Shown: positions 35,833 through 45,682, counted from the stretch's first letter. The stretch: DNA of 64,000 bases from Bradyrhizobium jicamae (GCF_018130215.1 NZ_JAFCKQ010000006.1:124001-188000); one strand, 5' to 3'. Notes: generated from the sequence alone by a model not told the origin. Numbers and translations: made by a program.

Positions 35833-37137
35833 TTAGACGTGAACTGCGGTGCGAACACGGCCGACATTGCCGAACACGCGCAGATAGCGGTCGACTTCGG
35901 ACGGGATGCCGGTCGCCTTCTCCGGATTGTCGGAGAGTTTCACGGCCGGCCGGCCGTCGACCGACGTCACCTTGCAGACGATCGAGATCGGGTCGAGCTC
36001 GGCGGAGCCGTCGGGCGCGCAGCCGACGAAATCATTGGTGAGGTTGGTGCCCCAGCCGAAGCTGACGCGGACGCGGCCCTTGAAGTGGTGGAAGGTCTCC
36101 TCGATCGAGCCGACATCCATGGCATCGGAGAACACCAGAAGCTTCTCCTTGGGATCGCGGCCCTTCTGCTTCCACCACTTGATGATCTCTTCTCCCGCGG
36201 TGATCGCCGGCGCGCTGTCGGGACGAAAGCCGGTCCAGTCCGCGACCCATTCCGGCGCATCGCGCAGAAACGGCTTGGTGCCGTACGCGTCGGGCAGGGC
36301 GATCAGGAGGTTGCCGCCATAGGTATGGCGCCACTGGTCGAGGATGCGATAGGGCGCCCAGCGCAACTCCTCGTCGGAATTGGCGAGCGCAGCGGCCACC
36401 ATCGGCAATTCGTGTGCGTTGGTACCGATCGCCTCGAGATCGTTGTCCATCGCGAGGAGCACGTTCGACGTGCCGGTAAAGCATGGGCCGAGGCCTTCCT
36501 TCACGGCCTCGACGCACCAGCGCTGCCAAAGGAAGCCGTGGCGGCGGCGTGTGCCGAAATCGGACAAGCGCAAGCCCTCCAGCTTGCGCAGCCGCTCGAC
36601 CTTGGTCCACAACTTGGCCTTGGCGCGGGCGTAGAGCACGTCGAGCGCGAAGCGGCCATATTCCTTGGTCGCCGCACGGGAGCGCAGCTCGTTGAGGATC
36701 GCGAGCGCCGGGATTTCCCACATCGTGGTGTGGGTCCACGGCCCGTGGAAATGCAGCTCATACTGGCCGTCGACCTTCTTCAGCTCATATTCGGGCAGCT
36801 GGAAGGTCGAGAGCCAGTTGATGAAGTCGGGCGAGAACATCTGGGTCTTGCCGTAGAACGTGTTACCGGCGAGCCAGATCAGCTCCTTCTTGGTAAAACG
36901 GATGGAGCGGGCATGGTCGAGCTGGGCGCGCAACTCGGCCTCGTCGATGATTTCGGCGAGCCGGATATGGGTCGAGCGGTTGATGACCGAAAAGGTCGTA
37001 CGCGTCTCCGGGTAGCATTCCCGGATCATCCGCTGCATCAATAGCTTATAGAAATCGGTGTCGAGCAGGCTGCGCACGATCGGGTCGAGCCGCCAGCCGT
37101 GGTTGTAGGTCCGGGTTGCAATATCTGTGACCGTCAT
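35833..37137 (-). CDS. pncB: Nicotinate phosphoribosyltransferase
   Basis: 434 residues of the bacterial PncB type. It contains [19 protein letters not shown] and [12 protein letters not shown]. The conserved histidine that is phosphorylated in the ATP-coupled mechanism is in [12 protein letters not shown], and [11 protein letters not shown] forms the phosphoribosyl site. It converts nicotinate and PRPP to nicotinate mononucleotide for NAD salvage. It lies 61 bases downstream of the nicotinate dehydrogenase large-subunit gene on the same strand. Salvage and catabolism of the same compound are therefore encoded side by side, and may be co-transcribed. Confidence 0.93.
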   Translation of the reverse strand: MTVTDIATRTYNHGWRLDPIVRSLLDTDFYKLLMQRMIRECYPETRTTFSVINRSTHIRLAEIIDEAELRAQLDHARSIRFTKKELIWLAGNTFYGKTQMFSPDFINWLSTFQLPEYELKKVDGQYELHFHGPWTHTTMWEIPALAILNELRSRAATKEYGRFALDVLYARAKAKLWTKVERLRKLEGLRLSDFGTRRRHGFLWQRWCVEAVKEGLGPCFTGTSNVLLAMDNDLEAIGTNAHELPMVAAALANSDEELRWAPYRILDQWRHTYGGNLLIALPDAYGTKPFLRDAPEWVADWTGFRPDSAPAITAGEEIIKWWKQKGRDPKEKLLVFSDAMDVGSIEETFHHFKGRVRVSFGWGTNLTNDFVGCAPDGSAELDPISIVCKVTSVDGRPAVKLSDNPEKATGIPSEVDRYLRVFGNVGRVRTAVHV

Positions 37138-37198
37138 GCGGGAACTGTAGCGTGCCGGGCGCCGGCCGCCCAGTGGGTTTCGGGCGGAATATGGCAGG

Positions 37199-40100
37199 TC
37201 AGCGCGCTATGTTCTGGCGGATACGGCCCACCGTTGCGCCGACATCGGCCCATCCAGGCCTGCCGGGGGCGAATTGCCGCCTGAGATAGGAGACCAACTC
37301 GGCGACCTGGCTGTCGGTCATGCTGTCCTTGAAGGCCGGCATGTAGCCGAGATCGGTGACCGCCGGCCTTGTGATGCCGTGCAGGATCACCTGGATCAGG
37401 TTGTCAGGCAGGTCGCTGTGGAGGTTGCTGTTCAGCGCCAGCGACGGCCGGCTGCCGAACAAAGGCGGTCCGCCGACCTCGTGGCAGACCGCGCAGGCGC
37501 CTTGGTAGATCCGCGCGCCCGTGGAGGCGGCAATGGTCGCCGCGGTGTCGGTCTCGATCCGAGCCGCCAAAGCCTCCATGGCAGTCCGGTCGGCCGTGGC
37601 CTTGTTGAAAGAGGCGAGGTAGACGGCCATTGCGCGGATGTCATTGTCGGGCAGCGCGGCGAGCTCCTTCACGACCGGCGCCATGGGCCCGGCCGCAACG
37701 CCGTGGAAGCGGGATTCGCCGGTTCGCAGATAGGCGTAAAGCTCGTCCTCGCTCCAGGGGAGCGGCGCCTTTGACAGCGAGGTCAGCGCCGGCGCCTCCC
37801 AGCCTTCGGCGAGGCCGCCGGCGAGATAGGCGCTCTGCCGCTCGGCGCCCAGCACATTTCGGGGCGAGTGGCACGCGCTGCAATGGCCGAGACCCTCGAT
37901 CAGGTAGGCGCCGCGATTCCATGTCTCCGACTTCGCTGGATCGGCCTGGAAGATCCGGGGTTCGTGGAACAGCGCATTCCATCCCGCAAGCAGCGGCCGC
38001 AGGTTGAACGGGAAGGCCAGCGCGTTCTTCGGCGTCTCGGCACGCACCGGCGCTTGCGCCATCAGGTGGGCGTAGAGCGCCTGCAAGTCGGCATCGTCAG
38101 CCTTCGCGAAATGCGTATAGGGAAATGCGGGATAGAGATGGCGCCCGTCGCGATGGATGCCCTCGCGCATCGCGCGCTCGAACGCAGGGTAAGACCAGGC
38201 GCCGATGCCGGTGTCGACGTCGGGCGTGATGTTGGTCGTGTAGATCGTGCCGAACGGTGTCTCGAGCGGTCGGCCGCCGGCATTCGGGACGCCATGATCG
38301 GAGGTGTGGCAGATTGCGCATGCACCGAGCGCCGCGAGTTCCTTGCCGCGGGCGATCGTCGCGACGGAATAGACCGATGCGTCGGGCCGGGCGATCGGCG
38401 CGATTGCGCGCCACGGCAGCACGGCCGCGCCGATGCCGATAGCCGCGGCGCACAGGGCCGCGACACCGGCGAGCATGCCGCCGCGTTTGATGAACGGATT
38501 TTGCCAACTGTCGAGCGGACCCGCCGGCGCGGGCGGGGGGAGAGGCGCCGGCACAACCGGTTGCTCGCCGCGCAGGCCCTTCAGGATGCGCTCCGGCGTG
38601 AACGGCAATTCGCGGAAGCGTACGCCCGTCGCGTCATAGATCGCATTCGCGATCGCAGCGGCGCTCGGCACCGATGCGGACTCGCCGACGCCGAGCGGCG
38701 GCTGATCCTGCCGCGGCAGCATCAGCACGTCGATCTTGGGCACGTCAGGAAATTTGATGATGGGATAGGCGCCCCATTCCCGCGCCGTCACCGCACCGCG
38801 CTCGAAGGAGACTTCCTCCATCAGCGCGCGGCTGGTCGACTGGATGACGTTACCCTCGATCTGGTGCCGCACGCCATCCGGATTGATCATCAATCCGGAA
38901 TCCTGCCCGGCGACGACGCGGGTCACGCTGACGTCGCCGGTGGACTTGTTGACGGCGACGTCGGCGATCCAGGCCGACCACGCTGCGCCATAGCCGGGAA
39001 ACTTGCTGTGCACGTAGAGTGCATAGGCAAAACCGCGGCCGTTGACGATATCGCCCTCCGCCTCGGGATCCTGCCGGACCATGCGAGGCGTCCAACCCGC
39101 GCGTTCGGCGACTGCATTGACCAGGTCGATCGCCCGCTTGTCTTTCAGATAGCGCAGCCGGTATTCGATCGGATCGACCCCGGCTTCGGCGGCAAGCTCA
39201 TCGATATAGGATTCATGCGCAAAGGTGTTCGGCAGCGCCGAGACGCCGCGGAACCAGGATGCGCGCAGGATCGGCGGCGTGTCGTTGGCGACGACGCGCA
39301 AATTCTCGAAATCGTAGGGTGGGATCGCGGTGCGGTCGCCCATCTCGAACACGGCCGCTTCAGGCGCGATCCGTCCGGTGAGCAGCAGCGCCAGGGTCGG
39401 CGCGCCGTTCGACGGGTAGCGCGTGGCAAAGTCGTAACCGGCGACACTGCCATCGGCGTTGAGCCCACCATTGACGTCCATCAGCTGAGCAGTGCCCTTC
39501 GGCTCCCAGGCGTGCTCCTGCTCGCGCGTCAGCTGCACGCGCACGGGGCGGCCGACCGCGCGCGACAGCAGCAGCGCGTCGGCGGAGACGTCGTCGGCGC
39601 AGTTGCGGCCGTAGCAGCCGGCCGCCTCCATCCTGACGACCTCGATCTCGGTCTCGGGCCGATCGATCAGGAGCGCGAGATCACCGCGCAGGATGTGCGG
39701 GTTCTGCGTGCCGGACCACACGCGGATAGCGCCGTCGCCGTAATCGGCAACCGAGCAGGATGGGCCGATCGAGCCGTGCATCTGGTACGGCCAGATGTAA
39801 GTCCGCGGCATCGGCTTGGTGGCTGCCCTGATCGCTTCGTCGACATCGCCCTTGTCGATCAGTGTGCGCGGCGTCGACGGGTTTGCGCGAAGCGCTTTCT
39901 CGATGTCGGTAAGATCGGTCAGCGCCGGCGCCGGCTTCCAGCTGACCTTGAGCTGCGCCGCCGCCTTGATCGCATTCTCCTCGCGCTCGGCGACGACGCC
40001 GACGAAATCCGCGATCTGCACCACCGCGACGATGCCGGGAATATCGCGAACCGACGCCTCGTCGACCGCGATCAGGCTGGTGCCGACAAACGGGCCGGCA

Positions 40101-40735
40101 TCGACGCCGGCATAGGGCGGGCGGACGACGCGGCCGTGCAGCATACCGGGCAGGCGGACGTCGTGGACATAGACGAGTTCGCCGGTGGCCTTTGCAGGCA
40201 GGTCGACGCGTGGAACGGATTTGCCGACCACGGAATAGGCACTGATGGCCTTGACCGGAACGTCGTCGGCCAGCTCGAGCCGGATAGTCTCGCCCGCGAT
40301 CAACTCGCCATAGCTGAGGCTGCGGTTGTCGTGGCCGCGGATCAGTCCGTCTTCGACCGCAAGCTCGCCGGCCGGCAATTCGAGCCGCCCGGCCGCGCGC
40401 GCGATCAGGAAATGGCGCGCCTGTGCGGCGGCCATGCGCAAGGGAACGGCTGATATCTGGATCGTCTCGCTCGCGATCGTCGCGCCCTGGTTCGGCACCA
40501 CGGCGGTGTCGCCAAGGATCACGACGACGCGGGCAAACGACACGTCGAGCTCTTCGGCAACGATCTGCCCGAGCGCGGTGCGGATGCCGGTTCCGAGATC
40601 GACGTGACCGTTGTAGGCGTTCACCGCGCCGTCCGAGGTGATGGTGATGAAGGTCTCGAGTGCGCCATCGGTGCTCGAACTCGTGCGACGGACGACCGAC
40701 AACGAGCCGCGCTGACCTTGCTCCGCGCCGGTCAT
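37199..40735 (-). CDS. nicB: Nicotinate dehydrogenase large subunit, molybdopterin domain fused to triheme cytochrome c
   Basis: 1178 residues. Residues 1 to about 740 are a xanthine-dehydrogenase-family molybdopterin subunit ([57 protein letters not shown]). A hydrophobic segment at about 754-776 looks like a membrane anchor. Then come three haem c sites: CAICH at 806, CSACH at 952 and CAVCH at 1081. Size, domain order and three haems match NicB of Pseudomonas putida, which hydroxylates nicotinate to 6-hydroxynicotinate and passes electrons to the respiratory chain. The molybdenum part would be cytoplasmic and the haems periplasmic; this topology is inference. Its ATG shares one base with the nicA stop. 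The longer open frame to 41095 overlaps nicA and is not real. Confidence 0.88.
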   Translation of the reverse strand: MTGAEQGQRGSLSVVRRTSSSTDGALETFITITSDGAVNAYNGHVDLGTGIRTALGQIVAEELDVSFARVVVILGDTAVVPNQGATIASETIQISAVPLRMAAAQARHFLIARAAGRLELPAGELAVEDGLIRGHDNRSLSYGELIAGETIRLELADDVPVKAISAYSVVGKSVPRVDLPAKATGELVYVHDVRLPGMLHGRVVRPPYAGVDAGPFVGTSLIAVDEASVRDIPGIVAVVQIADFVGVVAEREENAIKAAAQLKVSWKPAPALTDLTDIEKALRANPSTPRTLIDKGDVDEAIRAATKPMPRTYIWPYQMHGSIGPSCSVADYGDGAIRVWSGTQNPHILRGDLALLIDRPETEIEVVRMEAAGCYGRNCADDVSADALLLSRAVGRPVRVQLTREQEHAWEPKGTAQLMDVNGGLNADGSVAGYDFATRYPSNGAPTLALLLTGRIAPEAAVFEMGDRTAIPPYDFENLRVVANDTPPILRASWFRGVSALPNTFAHESYIDELAAEAGVDPIEYRLRYLKDKRAIDLVNAVAERAGWTPRMVRQDPEAEGDIVNGRGFAYALYVHSKFPGYGAAWSAWIADVAVNKSTGDVSVTRVVAGQDSGLMINPDGVRHQIEGNVIQSTSRALMEEVSFERGAVTAREWGAYPIIKFPDVPKIDVLMLPRQDQPPLGVGESASVPSAAAIANAIYDATGVRFRELPFTPERILKGLRGEQPVVPAPLPPPAPAGPLDSWQNPFIKRGGMLAGVAALCAAAIGIGAAVLPWRAIAPIARPDASVYSVATIARGKELAALGACAICHTSDHGVPNAGGRPLETPFGTIYTTNITPDVDTGIGAWSYPAFERAMREGIHRDGRHLYPAFPYTHFAKADDADLQALYAHLMAQAPVRAETPKNALAFPFNLRPLLAGWNALFHEPRIFQADPAKSETWNRGAYLIEGLGHCSACHSPRNVLGAERQSAYLAGGLAEGWEAPALTSLSKAPLPWSEDELYAYLRTGESRFHGVAAGPMAPVVKELAALPDNDIRAMAVYLASFNKATADRTAMEALAARIETDTAATIAASTGARIYQGACAVCHEVGGPPLFGSRPSLALNSNLHSDLPDNLIQVILHGITRPAVTDLGYMPAFKDSMTDSQVAELVSYLRRQFAPGRPGWADVGATVGRIRQNIAR

Positions 40736-41202
40736 CAATCGCGTGCCTCGAGCGCGTGGCCGGCGGCGCGCATCGCCGCACGGACGATTTCGATATGTGC
40801 TCCGCAGCGGCAAAGATTGTAGCGCAGCGCTTCCAGCACCTCGTGCTCGGAGGGGGCCGGATTGCGCGTGAGCAGCGCCTTGGTGGTGATGATCATGCCG
40901 TTGAGGCAGTAACCGCACTGCGCGGCCTGCTCGGCGATGAAGGCTTCCTGCACCGGATCGGGATGCGCGCGCGTGCCGAGGCCTTCGAGTGTTACGATGC
41001 CGCGGCCCTCGCAGCCTTCGATCGGAATCACGCAGGAGCGCGCGGCGACGCCGTCGATCAGCACGGCGCAGGCGCCGCATTCGCCGAGCCCGCAACCATA
41101 TTTCGGTCCGTTCAATGCGAGATCGTTGCGCAACACATGGAGCAATGCGGTGTCGGGAGCGGCGTCGACATCATGGATCCTGCCGTTCACGGTCAGGCGC
41201 AT
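40735..41202 (-). CDS. nicA: Nicotinate dehydrogenase [2Fe-2S] small subunit
   Basis: 155 residues starting MRLTVNGRIHDVDAAPDTAL. The plant-type [2Fe-2S] site is YGCGLGECGACAVLIDGVAARSC and the second, helical cluster site is QCGYCLNGMIITTKALL with YNLCRCG, as in all small subunits of xanthine-dehydrogenase-family hydroxylases. It relays electrons from the molybdenum centre to the cytochrome domains of the NicB-like subunit. I chose the ATG at 41202 because the upstream codons lack similarity and GGGGAG precedes it. A regulatory palindrome sits 63 bases upstream. The alternative name would be isoquinoline 1-oxidoreductase alpha subunit; the neighbouring reductase and enamidase favour nicotinate. 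Confidence 0.87.
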   Translation of the reverse strand: MRLTVNGRIHDVDAAPDTALLHVLRNDLALNGPKYGCGLGECGACAVLIDGVAARSCVIPIEGCEGRGIVTLEGLGTRAHPDPVQEAFIAEQAAQCGYCLNGMIITTKALLTRNPAPSEHEVLEALRYNLCRCGAHIEIVRAAMRAAGHALEARD

Positions 41203-41258
41203 CGCCCTGGTTCTCCCCTCGTGTTTGCGCCGCAACGCCCAGTGTCAAAGCGCTGACG

Positions 41259-41286
41259 AGGATAACGTTTGTATACAAACGTGCAA
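41259..41286 (-). promoter_or_regulatory. Candidate nicAB promoter with MarR-type operator
   Basis: ACGTTTGTATACAAACGT at 41265-41282 is a perfect 18-base palindrome. On the minus strand it falls between a TTGCAC (-35-like, 41286-41281) and a TATCCT (-10-like, 41264-41259) separated by 16 bases, a position where a bound repressor would block polymerase. Its near edge is 63 bases from the nicA start codon. The core GTATAC with TTC/TTT flanks is shared with 41416-41435. Confidence 0.65.
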
Positions 41287-41388
41287 GCGGCGGCATGCCG
41301 CGCTGCAGCGCGTGCACGCTTTATGAACAGGGCGCCTAGGCAACTCGGCGATTCTTCGTGCAGGGGCCGTTTTGGGCGCGAACGCCGC

Positions 41389-41435
41389 TTGACAGGCCAT
41401 CGCCTCGCGCGCAGGATCATTCGTATACGAATGAT
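41389..41435 (+). promoter_or_regulatory. Candidate promoter and MarR-type operator of the reductase operon
   Basis: A TTGACA box at 41389-41394 is followed after 17 bases by CAGGAT (41412-41417), a weak -10. Overlapping its end is the perfect 20-base palindrome ATCATTCGTATACGAATGAT at 41416-41435. The near edge is 63 bases before the reductase start, the same distance as the nicA operator from its gene. The likely binder is the MarR-family protein encoded last in this operon, which would give autoregulation. Confidence 0.68.
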
Positions 41436-41497
41436 ATGGTCAGGGGGCCGAATGCGCAGTATGATCTTCGGCCGCCACAAGTCCAGGCTTGGTCACG

Positions 41498-42946
41498 ATG
41501 GCTGACACAATGACCGTCGCCGCCGGCGACAAGATCCGCTGCGATGCCTGTCCGGTGATGTGCTACATCAAGCCGGGCGCGGCCGGAGCATGTGACCGCT
41601 ATGCCAATCATGACGGCACGCTGGTGCGTGTCGATCCGCACGTCGTGCTGGAGCGCACGGTCTCGCATGGCGGCAAGCTGGTGCCGTTCCAGGTGAGCGG
41701 CGACTGGGACGGCAAGATCGTCCGGCAGCCCGATCTTTTCGTCACGGCGATCGGCGCGGGAACCACTTACCCCGACTACAAGCCGGCGCCCTTCATTGTG
41801 TCGTCGGAGGTCGACGGCGTCGACATGGTCACGGTCGTGACCGAGGGCATCTTCTCCTATTGCGGCGTCAAGGTGAAGATCGACACCGACCGCTATCTCG
41901 GTCCCGAGACGGCTGCGGTCCGTGCGGACGGCGAGGCGGTCGGCCACGTCACGACCAGCGAATATGGCTCGCAGATGCTCTCGCTCGGCGGCGTGCATCA
42001 TCTGACCGGCGGCTCGAAGAAGGAAGGCCGCGTCACCTGCGACACGCTGATGGACCTCTCCAATTGCAAGGCGGTCGAACTGACCATCGATGGCGGCGCC
42101 ACGGTCGTGGTTCAGGCCGGCGAGCCGCCGATCGTCAATGGCGTGGCGGAAGAGCGGATGCGGGTCGGCTGCGGATCGGCGACCATCGGCATGTTCGCAA
42201 AGCAGTGGCACGGCAAGGTCGATGAGGTCGTCGTGGTGGATGACCACATCACTGGCGTGCTGAGCGAGCATCAGGCCGGCAAGCTGCTCGACATCGCCGA
42301 CACCGGCATCAAGATGAAGGGACGGCGCTCGACGCCCGGCCGTTATTTCCAGGTCGCGGATCCCGGCACGGGGTGGGGCGGCACCAACATTTCCAATCCG
42401 CTATCGATTCTCGGGCCGTTCAATCCGAAGGAGGCGCGGCCCGGGCTCACCATGCTGATGGTCTCGACCACGGGCGAGCATGCCTCCTACTACGTGCTCG
42501 ACGAGGCGCTGAATCCGGTCGAGACCGAGATGCCGGCGGAGTTGAAGTTCTCAGTCGAGCGCATCCAGGAGAATTGCGAGCCGGCGCTGTGCACCGTGCT
42601 GTTCATGGGCGGCGCGGGCGGATCGCTGCGCGCCGGCGTCACCGATAATCCGGTGCGGCTGACGCGCTCGGTAAAGGACGCACTGACGCGGGTGACCAGT
42701 GGCGGCGCGCCTGTTTACGTCTGGCCGGGCGGCGGCATCACCTTCATGGTCGATGTCACGCAGATGCCGGCCGGCGCGTTCGGCTATGTCCCGACACCCG
42801 CGCTGGTGGCGCCGATCGAGTTCACGATGAGGCTGTCGGATTATGCGGCACTCGGCGGCCATATGGACTTTGTCCGGCCGCTGTCCTCGCTGCGCGACAG
42901 CGCCGAGCTTCGCCCGATTCCCCATGTTTCCGGGCGTCGCACATGA
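41498..42946 (+). CDS. 6-hydroxynicotinate reductase
   Basis: About 482 residues. It begins with an iron-sulfur motif, KIRCDACPVMCYIKPGAAGA followed by CDRYANHDGTLVRVDP, giving Cys15, Cys18, Cys22 and Cys32, a likely [4Fe-4S] site. The remainder (SEYGSQMLSLGGVHHLTGGS, DPGTGWGGTNISNPLSI, VYVWPGGGITFMVDV) fits what is annotated as 6-hydroxynicotinate reductase (EC 1.3.7.1), which reduces the ring to 1,4,5,6-tetrahydro-6-oxonicotinate using ferredoxin. I recognise the family by pattern rather than alignment. Flanking nicAB-like and enamidase genes supply the preceding and next steps, which supports the call strongly. The ATG at 41498 is preferred over the TTG at 41489. UPF0280 overlaps its stop by four bases. 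Confidence 0.85.
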   Translation: MADTMTVAAGDKIRCDACPVMCYIKPGAAGACDRYANHDGTLVRVDPHVVLERTVSHGGKLVPFQVSGDWDGKIVRQPDLFVTAIGAGTTYPDYKPAPFIVSSEVDGVDMVTVVTEGIFSYCGVKVKIDTDRYLGPETAAVRADGEAVGHVTTSEYGSQMLSLGGVHHLTGGSKKEGRVTCDTLMDLSNCKAVELTIDGGATVVVQAGEPPIVNGVAEERMRVGCGSATIGMFAKQWHGKVDEVVVVDDHITGVLSEHQAGKLLDIADTGIKMKGRRSTPGRYFQVADPGTGWGGTNISNPLSILGPFNPKEARPGLTMLMVSTTGEHASYYVLDEALNPVETEMPAELKFSVERIQENCEPALCTVLFMGGAGGSLRAGVTDNPVRLTRSVKDALTRVTSGGAPVYVWPGGGITFMVDVTQMPAGAFGYVPTPALVAPIEFTMRLSDYAALGGHMDFVRPLSSLRDSAELRPIPHVSGRRT

Positions 42947-43851
42947 CCAGGCTCCCGCAAATCGCGCTTCTTCCTGACGGCAAGCGGCTGCATTTGCAGG
43001 ACGGTCCGATCGATCTGGTTATCGAGGCCAAGGGCGCGGAGACCGACATTCGTGCGGCCTATCACGCTGCGGCCGAGCGCTTCACCGGGTTGCTTGACGG
43101 GCTTTGCGCCGAACTCGGCGAATTGCGCAGTGCTGCCGATCCACGGCGCTGCGCGCTTAAGGGCGTGGTCGCGCGTCGCATGCATGCGGCGGTCGCGCCG
43201 TTTGCTGCCGATGGTTTCATCACGCCGATGGCGGCGGTGGCGGGCTCCGTCGCCGAGGAAATCCTTGGCGCGATGTTGCAGGCCGCGCAGCTTGATCGCG
43301 CTTACGTGAACAATGGCGGCGACATCGCGCTGCATCTGGCCGATGGTGAGCGGTTCGCGATCGGCTTGATGGACCGGCCGGATCGCCACGGCGTGATGCG
43401 GACGATGACCGTCGATGCCGACTCGCCGGTCCGCGGCATCGCGACCAGCGGCCGTCACGGCCGCAGCTTCTCGCTCGGCATTGCGGATGCCGTCACGGTG
43501 CTGGGGCACACCGCGGCGCAGGCGGATGCCGCGGCGACCGTGATCGCCAACGCGGTCGATTTGCCTGGTCATCCGGCGATCCGGCGCCTTCCCGCCAACG
43601 AATTGCAGCCGGATAGCGATCTCGGTGCGCGGTTCGTGACCCGCGACGTCGGAGAACTGTCGGAGGCCGAGATCGAACGGGCCCTGGAGGCCGGCGCCGC
43701 GCGGGCGCAAGACCTCCTGATGTCGGGATTGATCGAGGGTGCAGCATTGCGTCTACTGGGCGAAACGCGGCTGGTCGGTGCAACCGGGAGCGATGCGCCG
43801 GAATCGCATGCGGTTCAGGGACAAACGATAGACAACATGCTGCGGGCATGA
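42943..43851 (+). CDS. UPF0280 (ApbE-like) family protein
   Basis: 302 residues of UPF0280, a branch of the ApbE flavin-transferase-like fold. Typical segments are AFAADGFITPMAAVAGSVAE and AYVNNGGDIALHLADGERFAIG, with RGIATSGRHGRSFSLGIADAVTVL resembling the flavin/Mg site of ApbE. ApbE proteins attach FMN covalently to a threonine or serine of a client. The ATG overlaps the reductase stop (ATGA), indicating tight translational coupling. The obvious hypothesis is that it loads a flavin onto the reductase or otherwise matures it; the sequence alone does not prove catalytic competence. UPF0280 proteins also occur with methanogenesis and fermentation genes, so other cofactor roles are possible. 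Confidence 0.8.
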   Translation: MTRLPQIALLPDGKRLHLQDGPIDLVIEAKGAETDIRAAYHAAAERFTGLLDGLCAELGELRSAADPRRCALKGVVARRMHAAVAPFAADGFITPMAAVAGSVAEEILGAMLQAAQLDRAYVNNGGDIALHLADGERFAIGLMDRPDRHGVMRTMTVDADSPVRGIATSGRHGRSFSLGIADAVTVLGHTAAQADAAATVIANAVDLPGHPAIRRLPANELQPDSDLGARFVTRDVGELSEAEIERALEAGAARAQDLLMSGLIEGAALRLLGETRLVGATGSDAPESHAVQGQTIDNMLRA

Positions 43852-43868
43852 CCGGGAGCGAACCCAAG

Positions 43869-44453
43869 ATGAGCGCTGTCATTCGCAAGATCGTCACCGT
43901 GGTCGAGGAGACCCATCTGGAGATGGGCAGGACCATCGCTCCGCCGACCCGGCGCGCCGCCGCGATCGCCGTGATCGAAAATCCCTTCGCTGGCCGCTAT
44001 GTGGAGGACCTCTCGCCACTGATTGCGATTGGCGAGGAACTCGGCGAATTGCTGTCGAAGCGGGCAGTCGCCGCGCTCGGTATCGAGGGATCCACGGCGC
44101 AAAGCTACGGCAAGGCCGCCGCCGTCGGCGAAAACGGCGAACTGGAGCACGCCGCCGCCATCTTGCATCCGAAGATGGGCGCGCCGGTGCGGAAGGTGCT
44201 CTCCAAGGGCGCAGCGCTGATCCCGTCGTCGAAGAAGCGCTCGGGACCGGGCACGACGCTCGATATTCCGCTCGGGCACAAGGATGCAGCCTTCGTGCGC
44301 AGCCATTTCGACGGCATGGAGGTGCAGGTCAACGACGCGCCGCGGGCCAACGAGATCATGGTGGCGGTCGCGGTCACCGACAGCGGGCGGCCGCTGCCGC
44401 GGGTCGGCGGGCTGACGGTTGCCGAGATCAAGGGCGAAGACGGTTTGCGATGA
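43869..44453 (+). CDS. DUF1185 (amino acid synthesis family) protein
   Basis: About 194 residues beginning MSAVIRKIVTVVEETHLEMG, then RTIAPPTRRAAAIAVIENPFAGRYVEDLSPLI. This matches the DUF1185/AA_synth family, which has no established activity despite its name. Conserved-looking parts are GSTAQSYGKAAAVGENGELEH, HPKMGAPVRKVL and VQVNDAPRANEIMVAVAVTD. An upstream ATG at 43848 overlaps the UPF0280 stop, so the start may be seven codons earlier. It is translationally linked to the reductase and UPF0280 genes. It is a candidate for an unassigned step or accessory function in nicotinate breakdown. Confidence 0.78.
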   Translation: MSAVIRKIVTVVEETHLEMGRTIAPPTRRAAAIAVIENPFAGRYVEDLSPLIAIGEELGELLSKRAVAALGIEGSTAQSYGKAAAVGENGELEHAAAILHPKMGAPVRKVLSKGAALIPSSKKRSGPGTTLDIPLGHKDAAFVRSHFDGMEVQVNDAPRANEIMVAVAVTDSGRPLPRVGGLTVAEIKGEDGLR

Positions 44454-44482
44454 TCTGTTTGAGGAACAACTGGAGGTACGGG

Positions 44483-45682
44483 ATGCGTGGTTATTTCGTG
44501 GGGGCAGGATTGGCGATCGCGGTCGCGACCATGGCCGGCAGTGCCATGGCGCAGAGCGAGATCAAGATCGGCGAGATCAACAGCTACTCGCTGCTGCCGG
44601 CGTTCACCGAGCCTTATCGCAAGGGCTGGCAACTCGCCGTGGAAGAGGTCAACGCTGCCGGTGGCATCAACGGCAAGAAGCTCGTCGTCATCTCCAAGGA
44701 TGACGGCGGCAAGCCGGCGGATGCGCAGACCGCGGCGAACGAACTGGTCTCGAGCGAGAATGTCGCGATGCTCGCGGGCACCTTCCTCTCCAATATCGGC
44801 CTTGCCGTCAGTGATTTCGCCAACCAGAAGAAGGTGTTCTTCCTCGCCGCGGAGCCGCTGACCGACGCCATCACGTGGTCGAAGGGAAATCGCTACACGT
44901 TCCGCCTGCGCCCCTCCAATTACATGCAGGCCGCGATGCTGGTCGAGGAAGCCGCGAAGCTTCCCGCCAAACGCTGGGCGACGATCGCGCCGAACTATGA
45001 GTACGGCCAGTCGGCGGTCGCAGTGTTCAAGAAGCTGATGTCCGCGAAGCGGCCCGACATCCAGTGGGTCGACGAGCAGTGGCCGCCGCAGGGCAAGATC
45101 GACGCAGGGCCGGTCGTGCAGGCGGTTGCCGCCGCCAACCCGGAGGCGATCCTCAACGTCACGTTTGGCGCCGACCTCGTGAAGCTCGTGCGCGAGGGCA
45201 ACACGCGCGGCCTGTTCAAGGACCGCAAGGTGGTGAGCTTCCTGACCGGCGAGCCGGAGTATCTCGATCCCCTGAAGGACGAGACGCCGGAAGGCTGGAT
45301 CGTCACCGGCTATCCCTGGTACTCGATCAAGACGCCGGAGCACGAGGCGTTCCTGAAAGCCTATCAGGCCAAGTACAACGACTATCCGCGGCTCGGCTCG
45401 ATCGTTGGCTACCAGACCATCAAGTCGGCGGCGGCGATCCTCGCCAAGGCCAATTCGACCGATCCGGAGAAGCTGATCGCTGCGGCCGAAGGCATTTCCG
45501 TGCCGTCGCCGTTCGGCGAGATCACCTTCCGCAAGATCGACCATCAGTCGACGCTCGGCGCGTTCGTCGGCAAGACCGCGCTGAAGGACGGCAAGGGCAT
45601 CATGGTCGATGCGTCCTACCGCAAGGGATCGGATTATCTGCCCAGCGATGCCGAAGTCGAGAAGATGCGGCCGAAGGACTGA
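44483..45682 (+). CDS. ABC transporter substrate-binding protein, Liv type
   Basis: About 399 residues. Signal peptide MRGYFVGAGLAIAVATMAGS with cleavage near AMAQ, then the mature start SEIKIGEINSYSLLPAFTEPY and the family segment KGWQLAVEEVNAAGGINGKKL. The fold is the periplasmic LivJ/LivK type, whose ligands include amino acids, amides, aromatic acids and urea. GGAGG lies before the ATG at 44483. It is in the same strand run as the reductase operon and precedes its own permease and ATPase genes, so nicotinate or 6-hydroxynicotinate is the likely cargo. That substrate is inference from context only. Confidence 0.88.
   Translation: MRGYFVGAGLAIAVATMAGSAMAQSEIKIGEINSYSLLPAFTEPYRKGWQLAVEEVNAAGGINGKKLVVISKDDGGKPADAQTAANELVSSENVAMLAGTFLSNIGLAVSDFANQKKVFFLAAEPLTDAITWSKGNRYTFRLRPSNYMQAAMLVEEAAKLPAKRWATIAPNYEYGQSAVAVFKKLMSAKRPDIQWVDEQWPPQGKIDAGPVVQAVAAANPEAILNVTFGADLVKLVREGNTRGLFKDRKVVSFLTGEPEYLDPLKDETPEGWIVTGYPWYSIKTPEHEAFLKAYQAKYNDYPRLGSIVGYQTIKSAAAILAKANSTDPEKLIAAAEGISVPSPFGEITFRKIDHQSTLGAFVGKTALKDGKGIMVDASYRKGSDYLPSDAEVEKMRPKD

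Noticed and set aside
37868..40453. An 861-codon plus-strand open frame opposite nicB
   Set aside because: Shadow of a strongly conserved gene; composition dominated by Arg, Asp and Gly.
40736..41095. A 120-codon N-terminal extension of the nicB frame
   Set aside because: It is Arg-rich, overlaps the well-conserved nicA gene in another frame, and the family N-terminus begins at the ATG at 40735.
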